Assembly: GCA_016926075.1 (NCBI GenBank)
Contig: JAFGPG010000016.1
Span: 1-37,238, forward strand
Length of the DNA: 37,238 bases
Direction of reading: 5' to 3'
From: Methanomassiliicoccales archaeon
GTDB lineage: Archaea > Thermoplasmatota > Thermoplasmata > Methanomassiliicoccales > UBA472
This document shows, in pieces, positions 25,784 to 35,624 of this stretch (the stretch's first letter is position 1; each line of letters begins with the position of its first letter). Position numbers and translations under genes: made by a program. The notes below the pieces were generated by a model. That model had not been told where the DNA came from and did not search any database. It saw only the letters and a list, made by a program, of their open reading frames with translations.

Positions 25784-27466
25784 ATGGCTTACGGAATGGG
25801 ACAAGGTAATCAGCCTATCATAGTTCTTCGCGAAGGTACTGAGAGATCAAGAGACAAAGAGGCGCAGGCCAACAACATAGCCGCCGCCCGAGCGGTGGCC
25901 GACTCGGTCAAATCGACCCTGGGGCCTAAGGGCATGGATAAGATGCTGGTCGACTCCATGGGCGACGTGGTCATCACCAACGACGGCGTCACCATACTGA
26001 AGGAGATCGACGTGCAACACCCTGCCGCCAAGATGGTCGTGGAGATCGCCAAGACCCAGGACACCGAGTGCGGTGACGGGACCACCTCCTCGGTCATCAT
26101 CGCCGGGGAACTGTTGAAGAAGGCCGAGGCCTTGACCGAGCAGAACATTCACCCCACCATCATCGCCAACGGTTACAAGATGGCCGCCAGCGAGGCCATC
26201 AAGATATTGGACGCCATAGCGGTCGACGTCACCTCTGACGACACAGAGATGCTTAAGAGGGTGGCAATGACCGCAATGACCGGCAAGAGCGTCGGCGGAC
26301 AGAGCGAGTTCCTGGCCGATATCGCTGTAAAGGCGGTCAAGGCCGTGGCCGAGAAGTCTGGAAAGGGCTACAAGGTGGATGTGGACAACATCAAGATAGA
26401 GAAGAGGACCGGAGGGTCCATCTCCGAGACGGAGATCATCCAGGGCATCGTGATCGACAAGGAGAGGGTGCATCCCCGCATGGCCCTGGAGGTCAAGAAG
26501 GCCAAGATAGCCCTGCTCACCGTCCCCATGGAAGTGAAAAAGACCGAGGTGGACGCCAAGATACAGATCCGCGACCCGACCCAGATGCAGCGCTTCCTGG
26601 AAGAGGAAGAGCTGACCCTGAAGAAGATGGTGGACCAGGTTGCCGCCGCCGGCGCCAACGTGGTCTTCTGCCAGAAGGGCGTCGACGACCTCGTACAGCA
26701 CTACCTGGCCAAGGCCAACATATTCGCGGCCCGCCGTTTGAAGGAATCCGACATGGAGAAACTGTCCAAGGCCACCGGAGGGAGATTGGTCGGAAAGATA
26801 GACAACCTCTCCAAGGAGGACCTGGGCTCGGCGGACGTCGTCGAACAGAAGAAGGTCGGCGAGAACGACATGATATTCATCACCGGGTGCAAGAACCCCA
26901 AGGCCATCAGCATCATCGTTCGCGGCGGTACCGAGCATGTGGTGGACGAGGTGGAGAGGTCCCTGCACGACGCCCTGCGCGTGGTCGGTGTGGCCCTGGA
27001 GGACGGCAAGATCGTCCCCGGTGCCGGCGCTCCCGAGATCGAGCTCTCCCTGCGCCTGGCAAATTTCGCGTCCACCGTCGGCGGACGTGAGCAGCTGGCC
27101 ATCGAGGCCTTCGCCGCGGCCATGGAGATCATCCCCTGGGCATTGGCCGAGAACGCCGGTCTGGACGCCATAGACATGGTCATTCAGCTGAAGTCCGCGC
27201 ACGAGAAGAAGGGCGCTGCGGCCAAGAACATGGGCCTGGACCTGAACACCGGTAAGGCCTCGGACATGCTCAAGGCCAACGTCATCGAGCCCCTGAGGGT
27301 CAAGACACAGGCCGTGAAGTCCGCGGCCGAGGTGGCCAACATGATCCTGAGGATCGACGACGTCATCGCTTCCAAGAAGGCCCCACCGATGCCGCCAGGA
27401 GCCGGGGGACCGGACATGGGCGGCATGAGCGGCATGGGCGGTATGCCCCCCGGCATGATGATGTAA
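25784..27466 (+). CDS. Thermosome subunit (group II chaperonin)
   Basis: [66 protein letters not shown]-terminal GGM-rich tail. Start at internal Met 25784. Confidence 0.97.
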   Translation: MAYGMGQGNQPIIVLREGTERSRDKEAQANNIAAARAVADSVKSTLGPKGMDKMLVDSMGDVVITNDGVTILKEIDVQHPAAKMVVEIAKTQDTECGDGTTSSVIIAGELLKKAEALTEQNIHPTIIANGYKMAASEAIKILDAIAVDVTSDDTEMLKRVAMTAMTGKSVGGQSEFLADIAVKAVKAVAEKSGKGYKVDVDNIKIEKRTGGSISETEIIQGIVIDKERVHPRMALEVKKAKIALLTVPMEVKKTEVDAKIQIRDPTQMQRFLEEEELTLKKMVDQVAAAGANVVFCQKGVDDLVQHYLAKANIFAARRLKESDMEKLSKATGGRLVGKIDNLSKEDLGSADVVEQKKVGENDMIFITGCKNPKAISIIVRGGTEHVVDEVERSLHDALRVVGVALEDGKIVPGAGAPEIELSLRLANFASTVGGREQLAIEAFAAAMEIIPWALAENAGLDAIDMVIQLKSAHEKKGAAAKNMGLDLNTGKASDMLKANVIEPLRVKTQAVKSAAEVANMILRIDDVIASKKAPPMPPGAGGPDMGGMSGMGGMPPGMMM

Positions 27467-27602
27467 AGTTCCCAAGGACAGGGATCACCTCAAACCCCTT
27501 CCATTATCTTTCATCATCTTTCATTTTGATAATAATATGCGCCATAATTTTAACTATGGAACAGACAATTTGATTCCAAACCCTTTACAAGAAGGGATGA
27601 AA

Positions 27603-28940
27603 ATGAAGAGGTTGTCTAGTACATTGATATGCACCTTCACCTTGGTCGCCCTGCTCTGCTCGGTGGCCGTCCCGGCTTTGGCGATAAAGGCGGACCTCGC
27701 CGAGGCGCCGGAGTGGGAGGAAGGGTCAAAATGGGCCTACGGCATGGAATATGACGTGGGGGCGGAGCTGGGAACGCAGCTCCAGGAACTGAGAGACATG
27801 CTGGAGGATGAGGTCGAGGGCACGGTTAACGACCTGAGCGTCGATGGCGAGATGGGCCTATGGATCGTCTTCGAGGTCACCGAGGCCAGTGACGAGGTCT
27901 ACGTCCTCAGCATGAGAACGGCGGCCATGATGTCCCTCGAGGCGGGCATCTCGGTCACCGCGGAGATGCCCAAGGCCGGAACATATGACTTCACCGAGAT
28001 CTTCGAAATGGAGACCGAGGAGATCACCATGTCCGTGGATGCCAGCTTCGAGGCCGCCCTGGTCATCGATGTCGATATCACCTTCGAAAGGGACACCATG
28101 GCCCTGGAGTCGATCGACATGAGCGTTGCGGCCTCGGCCTCAATGGACCTCAACGCGGACAACATACCAACTTTCCTCCTGGGGGACATGTTCGACGATG
28201 ATTATGATGACGACATGAACACCTCCTACGAGGTCTCCTACGAGGACTTCGACATCAGCGGGGAGATGGAGCTCGATCTGGCCTTGGAGATGGTCTTCGA
28301 CCCGGCCCTGAACCTCTGGGACTTCCCGATCAATGTAGGCGAAGAGTGGTACGTGGATTCCGAGGGGACCCTTAGCGGGACCATATCCGGCTTCATTGAC
28401 GTACAGGGACTGCCAGAGGAATGGGAGGACGAGCTGTTCGATGATAGCGGATTCACCGGCTTCCCCATCGTGTTCGAGGAGCTGAGCGCCGATGACGACT
28501 TCCCCTTCGAGAACGGTGTGCTGGAGGAGACCACCGAGGACATAGAGTTCGGTCTGAAATGCCTGAACGTCTCCACGGTCAACACGGAGAAGAGGGGGGA
28601 CATCACGGTCTATAAGATCAACATAATGGAGACCCCGATTATGCTGTTCTACTCCCCCGATGTGAGCTTCCTCTCCCAGTTCTCCATGGACACCACCGAC
28701 CTGGATGACATGATACCCATACCCGGTATGACAGGTCAGGAGATAGCAATGGAAGAGGTGGAGCCCGAGGTCGCCGAGGAGAAGATCAACGAGATCTCCG
28801 ATTATCAGGGCGGTATCAGTGATGGCGGTTCGAGCGATATCGCAGGGTTCTTCACCGAATCTCCCTACCTCGGTGTGATACTGATCGTGGTCATCGTCAT
28901 CGTGGTAGTGGCCGCGGTCCTGCTGGTACGCAAGAAGTGA
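27603..28940 (+). CDS. Secreted acidic protein with C-terminal TM anchor
   Basis: N-terminal signal MKRLSSTLICTFTLVALLCSVAVPALA; long acidic ectodomain; C-terminal YLGVILIVVIVIVVVAAVLLVRKK. Confidence 0.75.
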   Translation: MKRLSSTLICTFTLVALLCSVAVPALAIKADLAEAPEWEEGSKWAYGMEYDVGAELGTQLQELRDMLEDEVEGTVNDLSVDGEMGLWIVFEVTEASDEVYVLSMRTAAMMSLEAGISVTAEMPKAGTYDFTEIFEMETEEITMSVDASFEAALVIDVDITFERDTMALESIDMSVAASASMDLNADNIPTFLLGDMFDDDYDDDMNTSYEVSYEDFDISGEMELDLALEMVFDPALNLWDFPINVGEEWYVDSEGTLSGTISGFIDVQGLPEEWEDELFDDSGFTGFPIVFEELSADDDFPFENGVLEETTEDIEFGLKCLNVSTVNTEKRGDITVYKINIMETPIMLFYSPDVSFLSQFSMDTTDLDDMIPIPGMTGQEIAMEEVEPEVAEEKINEISDYQGGISDGGSSDIAGFFTESPYLGVILIVVIVIVVVAAVLLVRKK

Positions 28941-29053
28941 GACCGGCTCAAACCCTTTACTTTTCCTTTTCCAAATCAGAGCTCTCTTCTCTCGATAGGA
29001 ACGTTTATCCCCTCCCGGGCGGAATCAGGTCATTGGTCCCGAAGGGGGATATC

Positions 29054-29530
29054 ATGCAGGTTCTCATCGCCTATGACTCCGTCTCATCCGCAAAGCTCAC
29101 AGCCAAGGTGGCCGAGGCCATCGCACAAACCCTTAGGGAAGAGGGGCTGGAGGTCATCTCGGCCCCGGTAGGGGACGCCAGGCAGCTCCATGTGGAGGAG
29201 TTCGACTGCCTTCTTATTGGCTCTCCCACCATGGCCTGGGCCCCTACTAAACCCACCAAGGAGTTCCTGGACGGGCTGAAGGGCAGAAATTTCGCCGGGA
29301 AATTTGCCGCCAGCTTCGACACGCAGATCCGGTCCATCATCAGCGGCAACGCCAACAGGGCCTTGGAGAGCAAGTTGAAAGGACTTGGTTACACCATAGC
29401 CCATCCCCACCTCCAAGTATATGTAAGGAGCGAGAACAAGGTCTACGGCATGGTCGAGGGGGAGATGGAGAAGGTCACGGCATGGGCCAGGGCGCTGGCC
29501 AAGGACCTCATAAAGGCATCCGTTCCTTGA
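29054..29530 (+). CDS. Flavodoxin-domain protein
   Basis: MQVLIAYDSVSSAKLTAKVAEAIAQTLREEGLEV...DCLLIGSPTMAWAPTKPTKEFLDGL. Start at internal Met 29054. Confidence 0.82.
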   Translation: MQVLIAYDSVSSAKLTAKVAEAIAQTLREEGLEVISAPVGDARQLHVEEFDCLLIGSPTMAWAPTKPTKEFLDGLKGRNFAGKFAASFDTQIRSIISGNANRALESKLKGLGYTIAHPHLQVYVRSENKVYGMVEGEMEKVTAWARALAKDLIKASVP

Positions 29531-29584
29531 GACGCCATGGACGACGTCAACAACCATTAATCCCGGAACGCCTTTCGAGGGTGT

Positions 29585-30967
29585 ATGACCGTCCGTTCCA
29601 TCAACCCCCGCACCGGGGAGGTCATCAAGGAGTTCGTCGCCAGCAGCCCGGACGAGGTGAGGGCCAGCGTGGCCAAGGGCAGGGATGCTCAGCGCAGATG
29701 GATGACCGACTGGTCCAAGGAGGAGAGGATCGAGGCGGTGTTCGAGCTCCGTGCGGCGCTGCAGGCCATGAAGGACGAGCTCATGGCCACCGAGATGCTG
29801 GAGGGAGGATTCCCCCAGAAGGACGTCGTGGGCACCTACAACGGGGTCATCAAGGGATTCGACCACTATGCGGCGGAGATCAGGGCGGTGGACGATTACG
29901 ACTTTCCCCTGGACCCCGCGGGATGGCCGGAGACCAAGGCCACCATCAACCTCGTCCCCCACGGAGTGGTGGGACACATCGGCATATGGAACTATCCCTT
30001 CTGGCAGACCATGATCACCATGATACCGGCACTGATGGCCGGTAATGCCGTGGTGTTCAAGCCCTCCGAGCTCACCACCATGACAGGTCTGAGGATCAAG
30101 GAGGCCTTCGCCAACACCAGCATGCCCGCGGACCTCTTCCAGGTGCTCGTCGGAGGCCCGGATGTAGGGAAGGCCATGGTCACCGCCCCCTACGACGCCC
30201 TGGTCTTCACCGGGGGGAGAGGGACCGGCCTGGACATCATGAGGAACGTGGGTGTCAAGCCCCTCGTCCTGGAGCTCTCAGGTAACGACCCGGGCATCGT
30301 CTGCGGGGACGTCGACATCGTGGCGGCCGCCCGTGGGGTGGCCAGCGGGGCCTTCTCCCACGGGGGGCAGGTGTGCATACGGATCAAGCGCCTCTACGTG
30401 GTCAGGGACGTGGCCGACAGGTTCATATCCGAACTGCTGGGGATCGTCTCCCGCATCGACGTCGAGCAGCAGTTGGGGCCGCTCATCAGGGAGGAGGCCA
30501 GGGCAAGGGTGCATGAGAAGGTCCGCCGGGCCGTGCATGAGGGGTGCGAGCTGCTCATGGGAGGAGACAAGGTCCCCAGTAAGGGATACTTCTTTCAACC
30601 CACCGTCCTCAAGGTCACCGACGATTCACTGGAGATAATTAAGGAGGAGACCTTCGGCCCGGTACTTCCCATACGGGTGGTCGAGAACGAGGAGGAGGCC
30701 GTCCGACTGGCCAACGACAGCGATTACGGTCTGGGGGCCACCATCTGGACCTGCGACCCGGTCAAGGGTGAGGCGCTCGCCCGCCGTCTGGAGGCGGGCA
30801 ACGTCTGGATCAATGATCACGGGAGGACCATCAACTGCGGGGAACTGTTCCAGGGATGGAAGTGCAGCGGGATACCGAGCACCAACCGTCGCATCACTCT
30901 GTTCATGAGGAAGCGCACCATCATCGACCATGTGTCCTGCCGGCCTCGGCCCCACTGGTATTCCTGA
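29585..30967 (+). CDS. Aldehyde dehydrogenase family protein
   Basis: IWNYPFWQTMITMIPALMAGNAVVFKPSE; LVLELSGNDPGIV (catalytic Glu); FSHGGQVCIRIKRLYV (catalytic Cys); EETFGPVLPI. Confidence 0.93.
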   Translation: MTVRSINPRTGEVIKEFVASSPDEVRASVAKGRDAQRRWMTDWSKEERIEAVFELRAALQAMKDELMATEMLEGGFPQKDVVGTYNGVIKGFDHYAAEIRAVDDYDFPLDPAGWPETKATINLVPHGVVGHIGIWNYPFWQTMITMIPALMAGNAVVFKPSELTTMTGLRIKEAFANTSMPADLFQVLVGGPDVGKAMVTAPYDALVFTGGRGTGLDIMRNVGVKPLVLELSGNDPGIVCGDVDIVAAARGVASGAFSHGGQVCIRIKRLYVVRDVADRFISELLGIVSRIDVEQQLGPLIREEARARVHEKVRRAVHEGCELLMGGDKVPSKGYFFQPTVLKVTDDSLEIIKEETFGPVLPIRVVENEEEAVRLANDSDYGLGATIWTCDPVKGEALARRLEAGNVWINDHGRTINCGELFQGWKCSGIPSTNRRITLFMRKRTIIDHVSCRPRPHWYS

Positions 30968-31024
30968 ACATTTCCATCAATATGCCCGGTTCTTTATATA
31001 TCCGTTCACAAATCATTATAAAGT

Positions 31025-32002
31025 ATGTCCATGCCCACATCCATGGTGCAGGATGACGGTTCCATGGTCTCCGTCAGGGGTTTGTATAAGAGGTTCAAGG
31101 ACCTACCGGTGCTTCTCAATCTCAGCTTCGACATCCCCCGGGGCAAGATATTCGGCTACATCGGACCCAACGGCGCGGGGAAGACCACCACCATCAAGAT
31201 CATGACCGGTCTCATCCACGATTTCCAGGGGGACGTGATCATCGAGGGTCGTTCCATTCGGCAAAGGGACGCCAGCCTGAGCTCCCTGATAGGTTATTTG
31301 CCTCAGCAGACCGCACTGCAGGAATGGCGCACCGTGGACCAGACCCTACGGACCTTCGGACGGTTGTCCGGACTGGAGGCGACGGAGGTGAGCTCACGGA
31401 TCGATGAGGTCACGCAGATGCTGGGCATCACCGAATATCGCGGGAGGAAGGTGAGCAAGCTCTCTGGCGGTACCCTGCAGAAGGTCGGCATGGCCCAGGC
31501 CATGCTCCATAGGCCCAAGCTCATGGTCCTGGACGAGCCGGTGGCCGGTCTGGACCCGGAGAGCCGTGTGCTGTTCAAGCAGCTCTTCCGCCGGCTCTCC
31601 CGCGAGGGCACCACCGTCTTCTTCTCCTCGCACATACTGAGCGATATCGAGGACATCGCGGACACCATAGGCATACTTGGACGCGGAAGAATGAGGTACA
31701 TCGGTTCCATGGAGGAGCTGAGAGGCCGGGTGGGCAGGAACACCGAGGTGCTCCTGGAGACGGTGGAGCCAATGCCAGACAATATCATGTTCCAAGGCAT
31801 ACCGCACATCGACCATGTGGAACGTATCACCGACAACAGGTTCCAAATGACCCTGCAGGATCAAAAGTACGTCGACCTGGTCGTCGATCGGACCATAAAG
31901 GCCGTTCTTGCCAATGGTAGGCACGTCCGAGGTATCTATCCGACGAAGCAGTCCCTTGAATCGCTCTATCTCAGCTATATTGGGTCGGAGGATGAGGCAT
32001 GA
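31025..32002 (+). CDS. ABC transporter ATP-binding protein
   Basis: Walker A GYIGPNGAGKTTTIKI; signature KLSGGTLQKVGMAQAM; Walker B LMVLDEPVAGLDP; H-loop FFSSHILSD. Confidence 0.95.
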   Translation: MSMPTSMVQDDGSMVSVRGLYKRFKDLPVLLNLSFDIPRGKIFGYIGPNGAGKTTTIKIMTGLIHDFQGDVIIEGRSIRQRDASLSSLIGYLPQQTALQEWRTVDQTLRTFGRLSGLEATEVSSRIDEVTQMLGITEYRGRKVSKLSGGTLQKVGMAQAMLHRPKLMVLDEPVAGLDPESRVLFKQLFRRLSREGTTVFFSSHILSDIEDIADTIGILGRGRMRYIGSMEELRGRVGRNTEVLLETVEPMPDNIMFQGIPHIDHVERITDNRFQMTLQDQKYVDLVVDRTIKAVLANGRHVRGIYPTKQSLESLYLSYIGSEDEA

Positions 32003-32655
32003 GCCTTCGCCTGCTTTTCTTGGACGAGCTGAACGGTTTCTACCGTTCCAAGGTCATGGTGGCCCTGTGGATAGGCCTGCCGGTCATGGCCCTGCTCCTG
32101 TACCTCATAGTGCCGGACATCGAGGGCATGCCCATCACCACCTTCACCGCGCTGCTGGTGTCCAGCATAGGCGGCCTGCTGACATCGGTGCTCATTGTCG
32201 TGAACATCTTGAACGAGAAGGAGAAGAAGGTCTATGACCTGTTCATGGTCCGGCCAATAAACCGGGGGAACCTTCTTCTGGCCAAGTTCAGCGCTGTATA
32301 CCTATGTGTGATGATCGCCTCCCTGGTGGCCATTTTCCTGGCGGCGTTCCTGGACGCCGCGACCAAGGGCCATGACATCGGGAGCATGCTCGGCTCCCTG
32401 GACGAATCCCTCATCTTGACGGCATCGTTGATGGCCATCAACTGCTCGGCGGGGGTTCTCATTGGCGTCTTCGCGGGCAGCGTGCTGGTGGGAGTGCTCC
32501 TGGTCATATTCGGCTCCAACCAACTGTCGTCCCTCGTGGTCCTTCCCATGATCACCGACGTGGGGGAGATGTGGATGACGGGGCTGGCCTCCATCGCGAT
32601 ATCGGTGGTCCTGTTGGCAGGGGCGGTCCTCGTGTTCAACCGCAAGGAGTTCTGA
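31999..32655 (+). CDS. ABC transporter permease
   Basis: Six hydrophobic segments; overlaps the ATPase gene by 4 nt; NEKEKKVYDLFMVRPINRGNLLLAKFSAVYLCV is typical of ABC-2-type permeases. Confidence 0.82.
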   Translation: MSLRLLFLDELNGFYRSKVMVALWIGLPVMALLLYLIVPDIEGMPITTFTALLVSSIGGLLTSVLIVVNILNEKEKKVYDLFMVRPINRGNLLLAKFSAVYLCVMIASLVAIFLAAFLDAATKGHDIGSMLGSLDESLILTASLMAINCSAGVLIGVFAGSVLVGVLLVIFGSNQLSSLVVLPMITDVGEMWMTGLASIAISVVLLAGAVLVFNRKEF

Positions 32656-33123
32656 TCAAAGGGCCTCGGCGGACATGTAGGCGTTTATCAGGACGTCCAT
32701 GCGCACCTGCTTGTCCCAACCGGACCGTCGGAAGATGTCCATGAAACCCAGGGCTACCACCTTCGGTCGCCCGGGGACTCGGGCAAGGAAAGTGTTAACA
32801 TCCTGAACGGGGCAACCGAACTTGGGCATGGCCAACCCGCCGAGCAGGACGATGGCGTTGGCGTTCCGTGGGTCGAACCCCTCATTTCCGATCTGGAAGC
32901 CAGCGCCCTCCACCCAGGCCATCTTCCTGCAGCGTTCCCAGACCGCTTTCGGGCCGAAGGCAAAGAGCATCTTGCGGTCACGTACAGCATAGGCCAGCAG
33001 CTGGGCGAAGGGTGAACATACCGCCTCGGAGCCGAGGAAGAGTATCGTGCTCCCATCCTGCACATCGGTCAAGGATTCCCTGAAGAGCCTGGTCAGGCCG
33101 GAGATCCCTTCCATTTTGGTCAT
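32656..33123 (-). CDS. DUF2124-like conserved archaeal protein
   Basis: STILFLGSEAVCSPFAQLLAYAVRDRKMLFAFGPKAVWERCRKM...NAIVLLGGLAMPKFGCPVQDVNTFL. Family assignment is from memory of the pattern. Confidence 0.5.
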   Translation of the reverse strand: MTKMEGISGLTRLFRESLTDVQDGSTILFLGSEAVCSPFAQLLAYAVRDRKMLFAFGPKAVWERCRKMAWVEGAGFQIGNEGFDPRNANAIVLLGGLAMPKFGCPVQDVNTFLARVPGRPKVVALGFMDIFRRSGWDKQVRMDVLINAYMSAEAL

Positions 33124-33504
33124 GGGTGAAACAAATCGGTTTTGAATATTATAATTTGGTCATGAACGCCTGTCTTCCTGTCAACCCCCGTCCTTGTAAT
33201 CATATTTTACCGATTTTTTGCTGGCATATGATATTATCATCTATATATTATAATATATATACATAATAAATTGATATGTGTATAAACTAATATATGTGGT
33301 AACGTAAAATGCTTAAAATATAATTTATTTCTTAAATCAATATTCAAGCATCGCGTATTTTTCAATATTTTTATTATTAATTTATAAGAGTAGCGAAATC
33401 AGCTAAAAAAGATAAGTTTACAGATATACTTGATAATCTTGTGTCGGACAAATGTCTGCTTATTTATATGAAATAAACTAATTATCTAATGGTTCCGCGG
33501 TCAT

Positions 33505-34362
33505 ATGTCAGACAAGGAAGGAATGAGAGCGGCAATTTACGCGAGGGTCTCAACGGAGGACCAGGCCAGGGAGGGTTTCAGCATAGGGGCCCAGCTCAAA
33601 AGGTTGCGCTCCTATTGCCTGGCCAGAGGATGGACGGTGACCGGTGAGTACGTGGACGAAGGGTTCAGCGGAAGGAGCGCTGAACGTCCGGAGTACAAAC
33701 GCATGATGCACGAGAAGGACCTATGGGACGTCCTGGTGGTCCTGAAGATGGACCGGATACATAGGAACGGTCACAACTTCACCCTCATGATGGACTTCCT
33801 CCGCTCCTGGAACAAGGAGTTCAACTCCATGCAGGAGAACTTCGATACAACGACGGCCATCGGCCGTTTCGTCATGGACACCATTCAGCGCATAGCCCAG
33901 CTGGAGAGCGAGCAGATCGGGGAAAGGGTCAAGATGGGCATGACCCAGAAGGCGATTGAAGGTAAGGGCAACCTCGGTCATCCAGCCCCCTACGGTTATC
34001 GATACCAGGAGGGTGAGCTGCTGTTGGACGAGGGGGAGTCTTTGGTCGTGGAACGCATCTTTCGCATGGCATCTAGCCTGTCCTCTCTTTCCCAGATATG
34101 CGAGCAATTGAACACCTCCAACATTCTGGCCAAGAACGGGGGACTGTGGCAGAGGGCCACAGTACATGGGATGCTCATGAACCGCATCTATATCGGGAAA
34201 TATGCATGGAACGGGATCGAGCGTGATGCTCCAGACCTCAGGATAGTGAGCGACGCGCTCTTCGAGGATGTCCAGGAGGTCATGACACTGCGTATCAGGT
34301 CCAGACGCAAGCCCAAGCGCATCTCACCCAAGAGCCTCTTCAAGAGGGAGGCCCATGCCTAG
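33505..34362 (+). CDS. Serine recombinase (resolvase plus recombinase domains), copy 1
   Basis: AAIYARVSTEDQAREGFSIGAQLKRLRSYC (catalytic Ser); KMDRIHRN; AIGRFVMDTIQRIAQLESEQIGERVKMGM; GHPAPYGYRYQEGELLLDEGESLVVERIF. Confidence 0.93.
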   Translation: MSDKEGMRAAIYARVSTEDQAREGFSIGAQLKRLRSYCLARGWTVTGEYVDEGFSGRSAERPEYKRMMHEKDLWDVLVVLKMDRIHRNGHNFTLMMDFLRSWNKEFNSMQENFDTTTAIGRFVMDTIQRIAQLESEQIGERVKMGMTQKAIEGKGNLGHPAPYGYRYQEGELLLDEGESLVVERIFRMASSLSSLSQICEQLNTSNILAKNGGLWQRATVHGMLMNRIYIGKYAWNGIERDAPDLRIVSDALFEDVQEVMTLRIRSRRKPKRISPKSLFKREAHA

Positions 34363-35221
34363 GGTGGCCATCTATACCAGGGTCTCCACCGAGGAACAGG
34401 CCAAGGAGGGATACTCCCTTGCCGCCCAGAAGGAAAGACTGGAGGCCTATTGCGAGGCCCAGGGCTGGGAGGTCGTCGCCCATTACGTGGACGAGGGTCA
34501 TTCCGGCCGCAATACGAGAAGGCCGGCGTACCAGCGTATGATGGAGGAGCGTCAGAACTGGGATATGGTCCTGGTCATGAAGATGGACCGCATACACCGC
34601 AACTCCAAGAACTTCATGATCATGATGGAGAACCTAGAGAAGTGGGGGAAGAAGTTCAGCAGCATGAGCGAATCCCTGGACACCTCCAACGCCGTGGGTC
34701 GTTTCGTGGTCGACATCATCCAGCGCATCGCCCAGCTGGAGAGCGAGCAGATCGGCGAACGCACATATATGGGCATGAGACAGAAGGCGGAATCCGGGAA
34801 TGGACTTTTAGGTTTCAGGGTCCCCTACGGATATCGTCTCAAGGACGGAACGCTGATGAAGGACGAGGAAGAGGCCCAAGTGGTCCGTTACATCTTTGAA
34901 ATGTACAGGTCCGGCCATACGATGGACATGATCGCCTGGAACTTGAACCGCGAGGACGTGACCACCAGGGCCAACGGACACTGGACGGTATGGTCCATCA
35001 GTCGGATCTTACATAACCCGATCTACGCGGGACACCTTAGATGGGACGGCCTGATGGTTCCGTCGAACCACGAACCCATCATCCCTGTGCAAGCGTTCAA
35101 CGAGGTACAGAGGCTCATCTCCCTCCGGGTAAGGAATCCCCAGCACCGGGCTCCGATCACATTACCCGAAAAGGGGGTGGTGGTGACCACAGAGTTACCA
35201 AGCATCCCGATCGATCAGTGA
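34355..35221 (+). CDS. Serine recombinase (resolvase plus recombinase domains), copy 2
   Basis: VAIYTRVSTEEQAKEGYSLAAQKERLEAYC; KMDRIHRN; AVGRFVVDIIQRIAQLESEQIGERTYMGM; FRVPYGYRLKDGTLMKDEEEAQVVRYIF; overlaps copy 1 by 8 nt. Confidence 0.93.
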   Translation: MPRVAIYTRVSTEEQAKEGYSLAAQKERLEAYCEAQGWEVVAHYVDEGHSGRNTRRPAYQRMMEERQNWDMVLVMKMDRIHRNSKNFMIMMENLEKWGKKFSSMSESLDTSNAVGRFVVDIIQRIAQLESEQIGERTYMGMRQKAESGNGLLGFRVPYGYRLKDGTLMKDEEEAQVVRYIFEMYRSGHTMDMIAWNLNREDVTTRANGHWTVWSISRILHNPIYAGHLRWDGLMVPSNHEPIIPVQAFNEVQRLISLRVRNPQHRAPITLPEKGVVVTTELPSIPIDQ

Positions 35222-35453
35222 CCTTCTATACCAAGTACGCCTTTTTACATCTGGCCAGTATCTAACAAGATCGATTCATAGGATATTCAACTAAAAATTG
35301 ATAACTTATAGTCATTCTAATAAGTCAGGCAATATAAAAGTGAATATGGCTATTAATACTTTGTGAATTATTATCGAATCTAAATCGACAAATAACGAAT
35401 ATCAATTTTACACTGTTAATAAAGTGTTATTCAAGATAGCCAACCAACAAAGT

Positions 35454-35462
35454 ATTTATTAT
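35454..35462 (+). promoter_or_regulatory. Candidate TATA box for the structured leader / AceTr-like gene
   Basis: TTTATTATA; typical archaeal spacing would place the start of transcription near 35485. Confidence 0.4.
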
Positions 35463-35485
35463 ACTCACATGAGAATGATAATTTA

Positions 35486-35624
35486 GGATTGTAATAACAA
35501 TCCATGAGACAGCACAGAAGGGAGAAGGGACAAAAATGGGAGAGATTAGGCAGAGCATTAGCCATGTCCGCAATTTTCTGCGGTCGCCACGGCTAATGAT
35601 CAATCTCATCCTTTCTTTTTGTCC
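35486..35624 (+). promoter_or_regulatory. Candidate structured 5' leader RNA (possible riboswitch or attenuator-like element)
   Basis: Hairpin GGATTGT-AATA-ACAATCC (35486-35503), then nested helices: GGACAAAAA/TTTTTGTCC (35528-35536/35616-35624), GGGAGAGATT/AATCTCATCC (35538-35547/35602-35611), CATTAGCC/GGCTAATG (35556-35563/35591-35598), CCGCA/TGCGG (35568-35572/35579-35583). A GGAG ribosome-binding site follows at 35633. Confidence 0.7.

Noticed and set aside
25847-27475. 542-aa minus-strand ORF opposite the thermosome
   Set aside because: Antisense shadow ORF; low-complexity GDDL/HVG-rich translation, no domain signal.
35528-35624. Simple terminator interpretation of the nested inverted repeat
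   Set aside because: No upstream gene in the same orientation ends near it (the recombinase stops about 300 nt earlier), and the structure is immediately followed by a strong ribosome-binding site and start codon.
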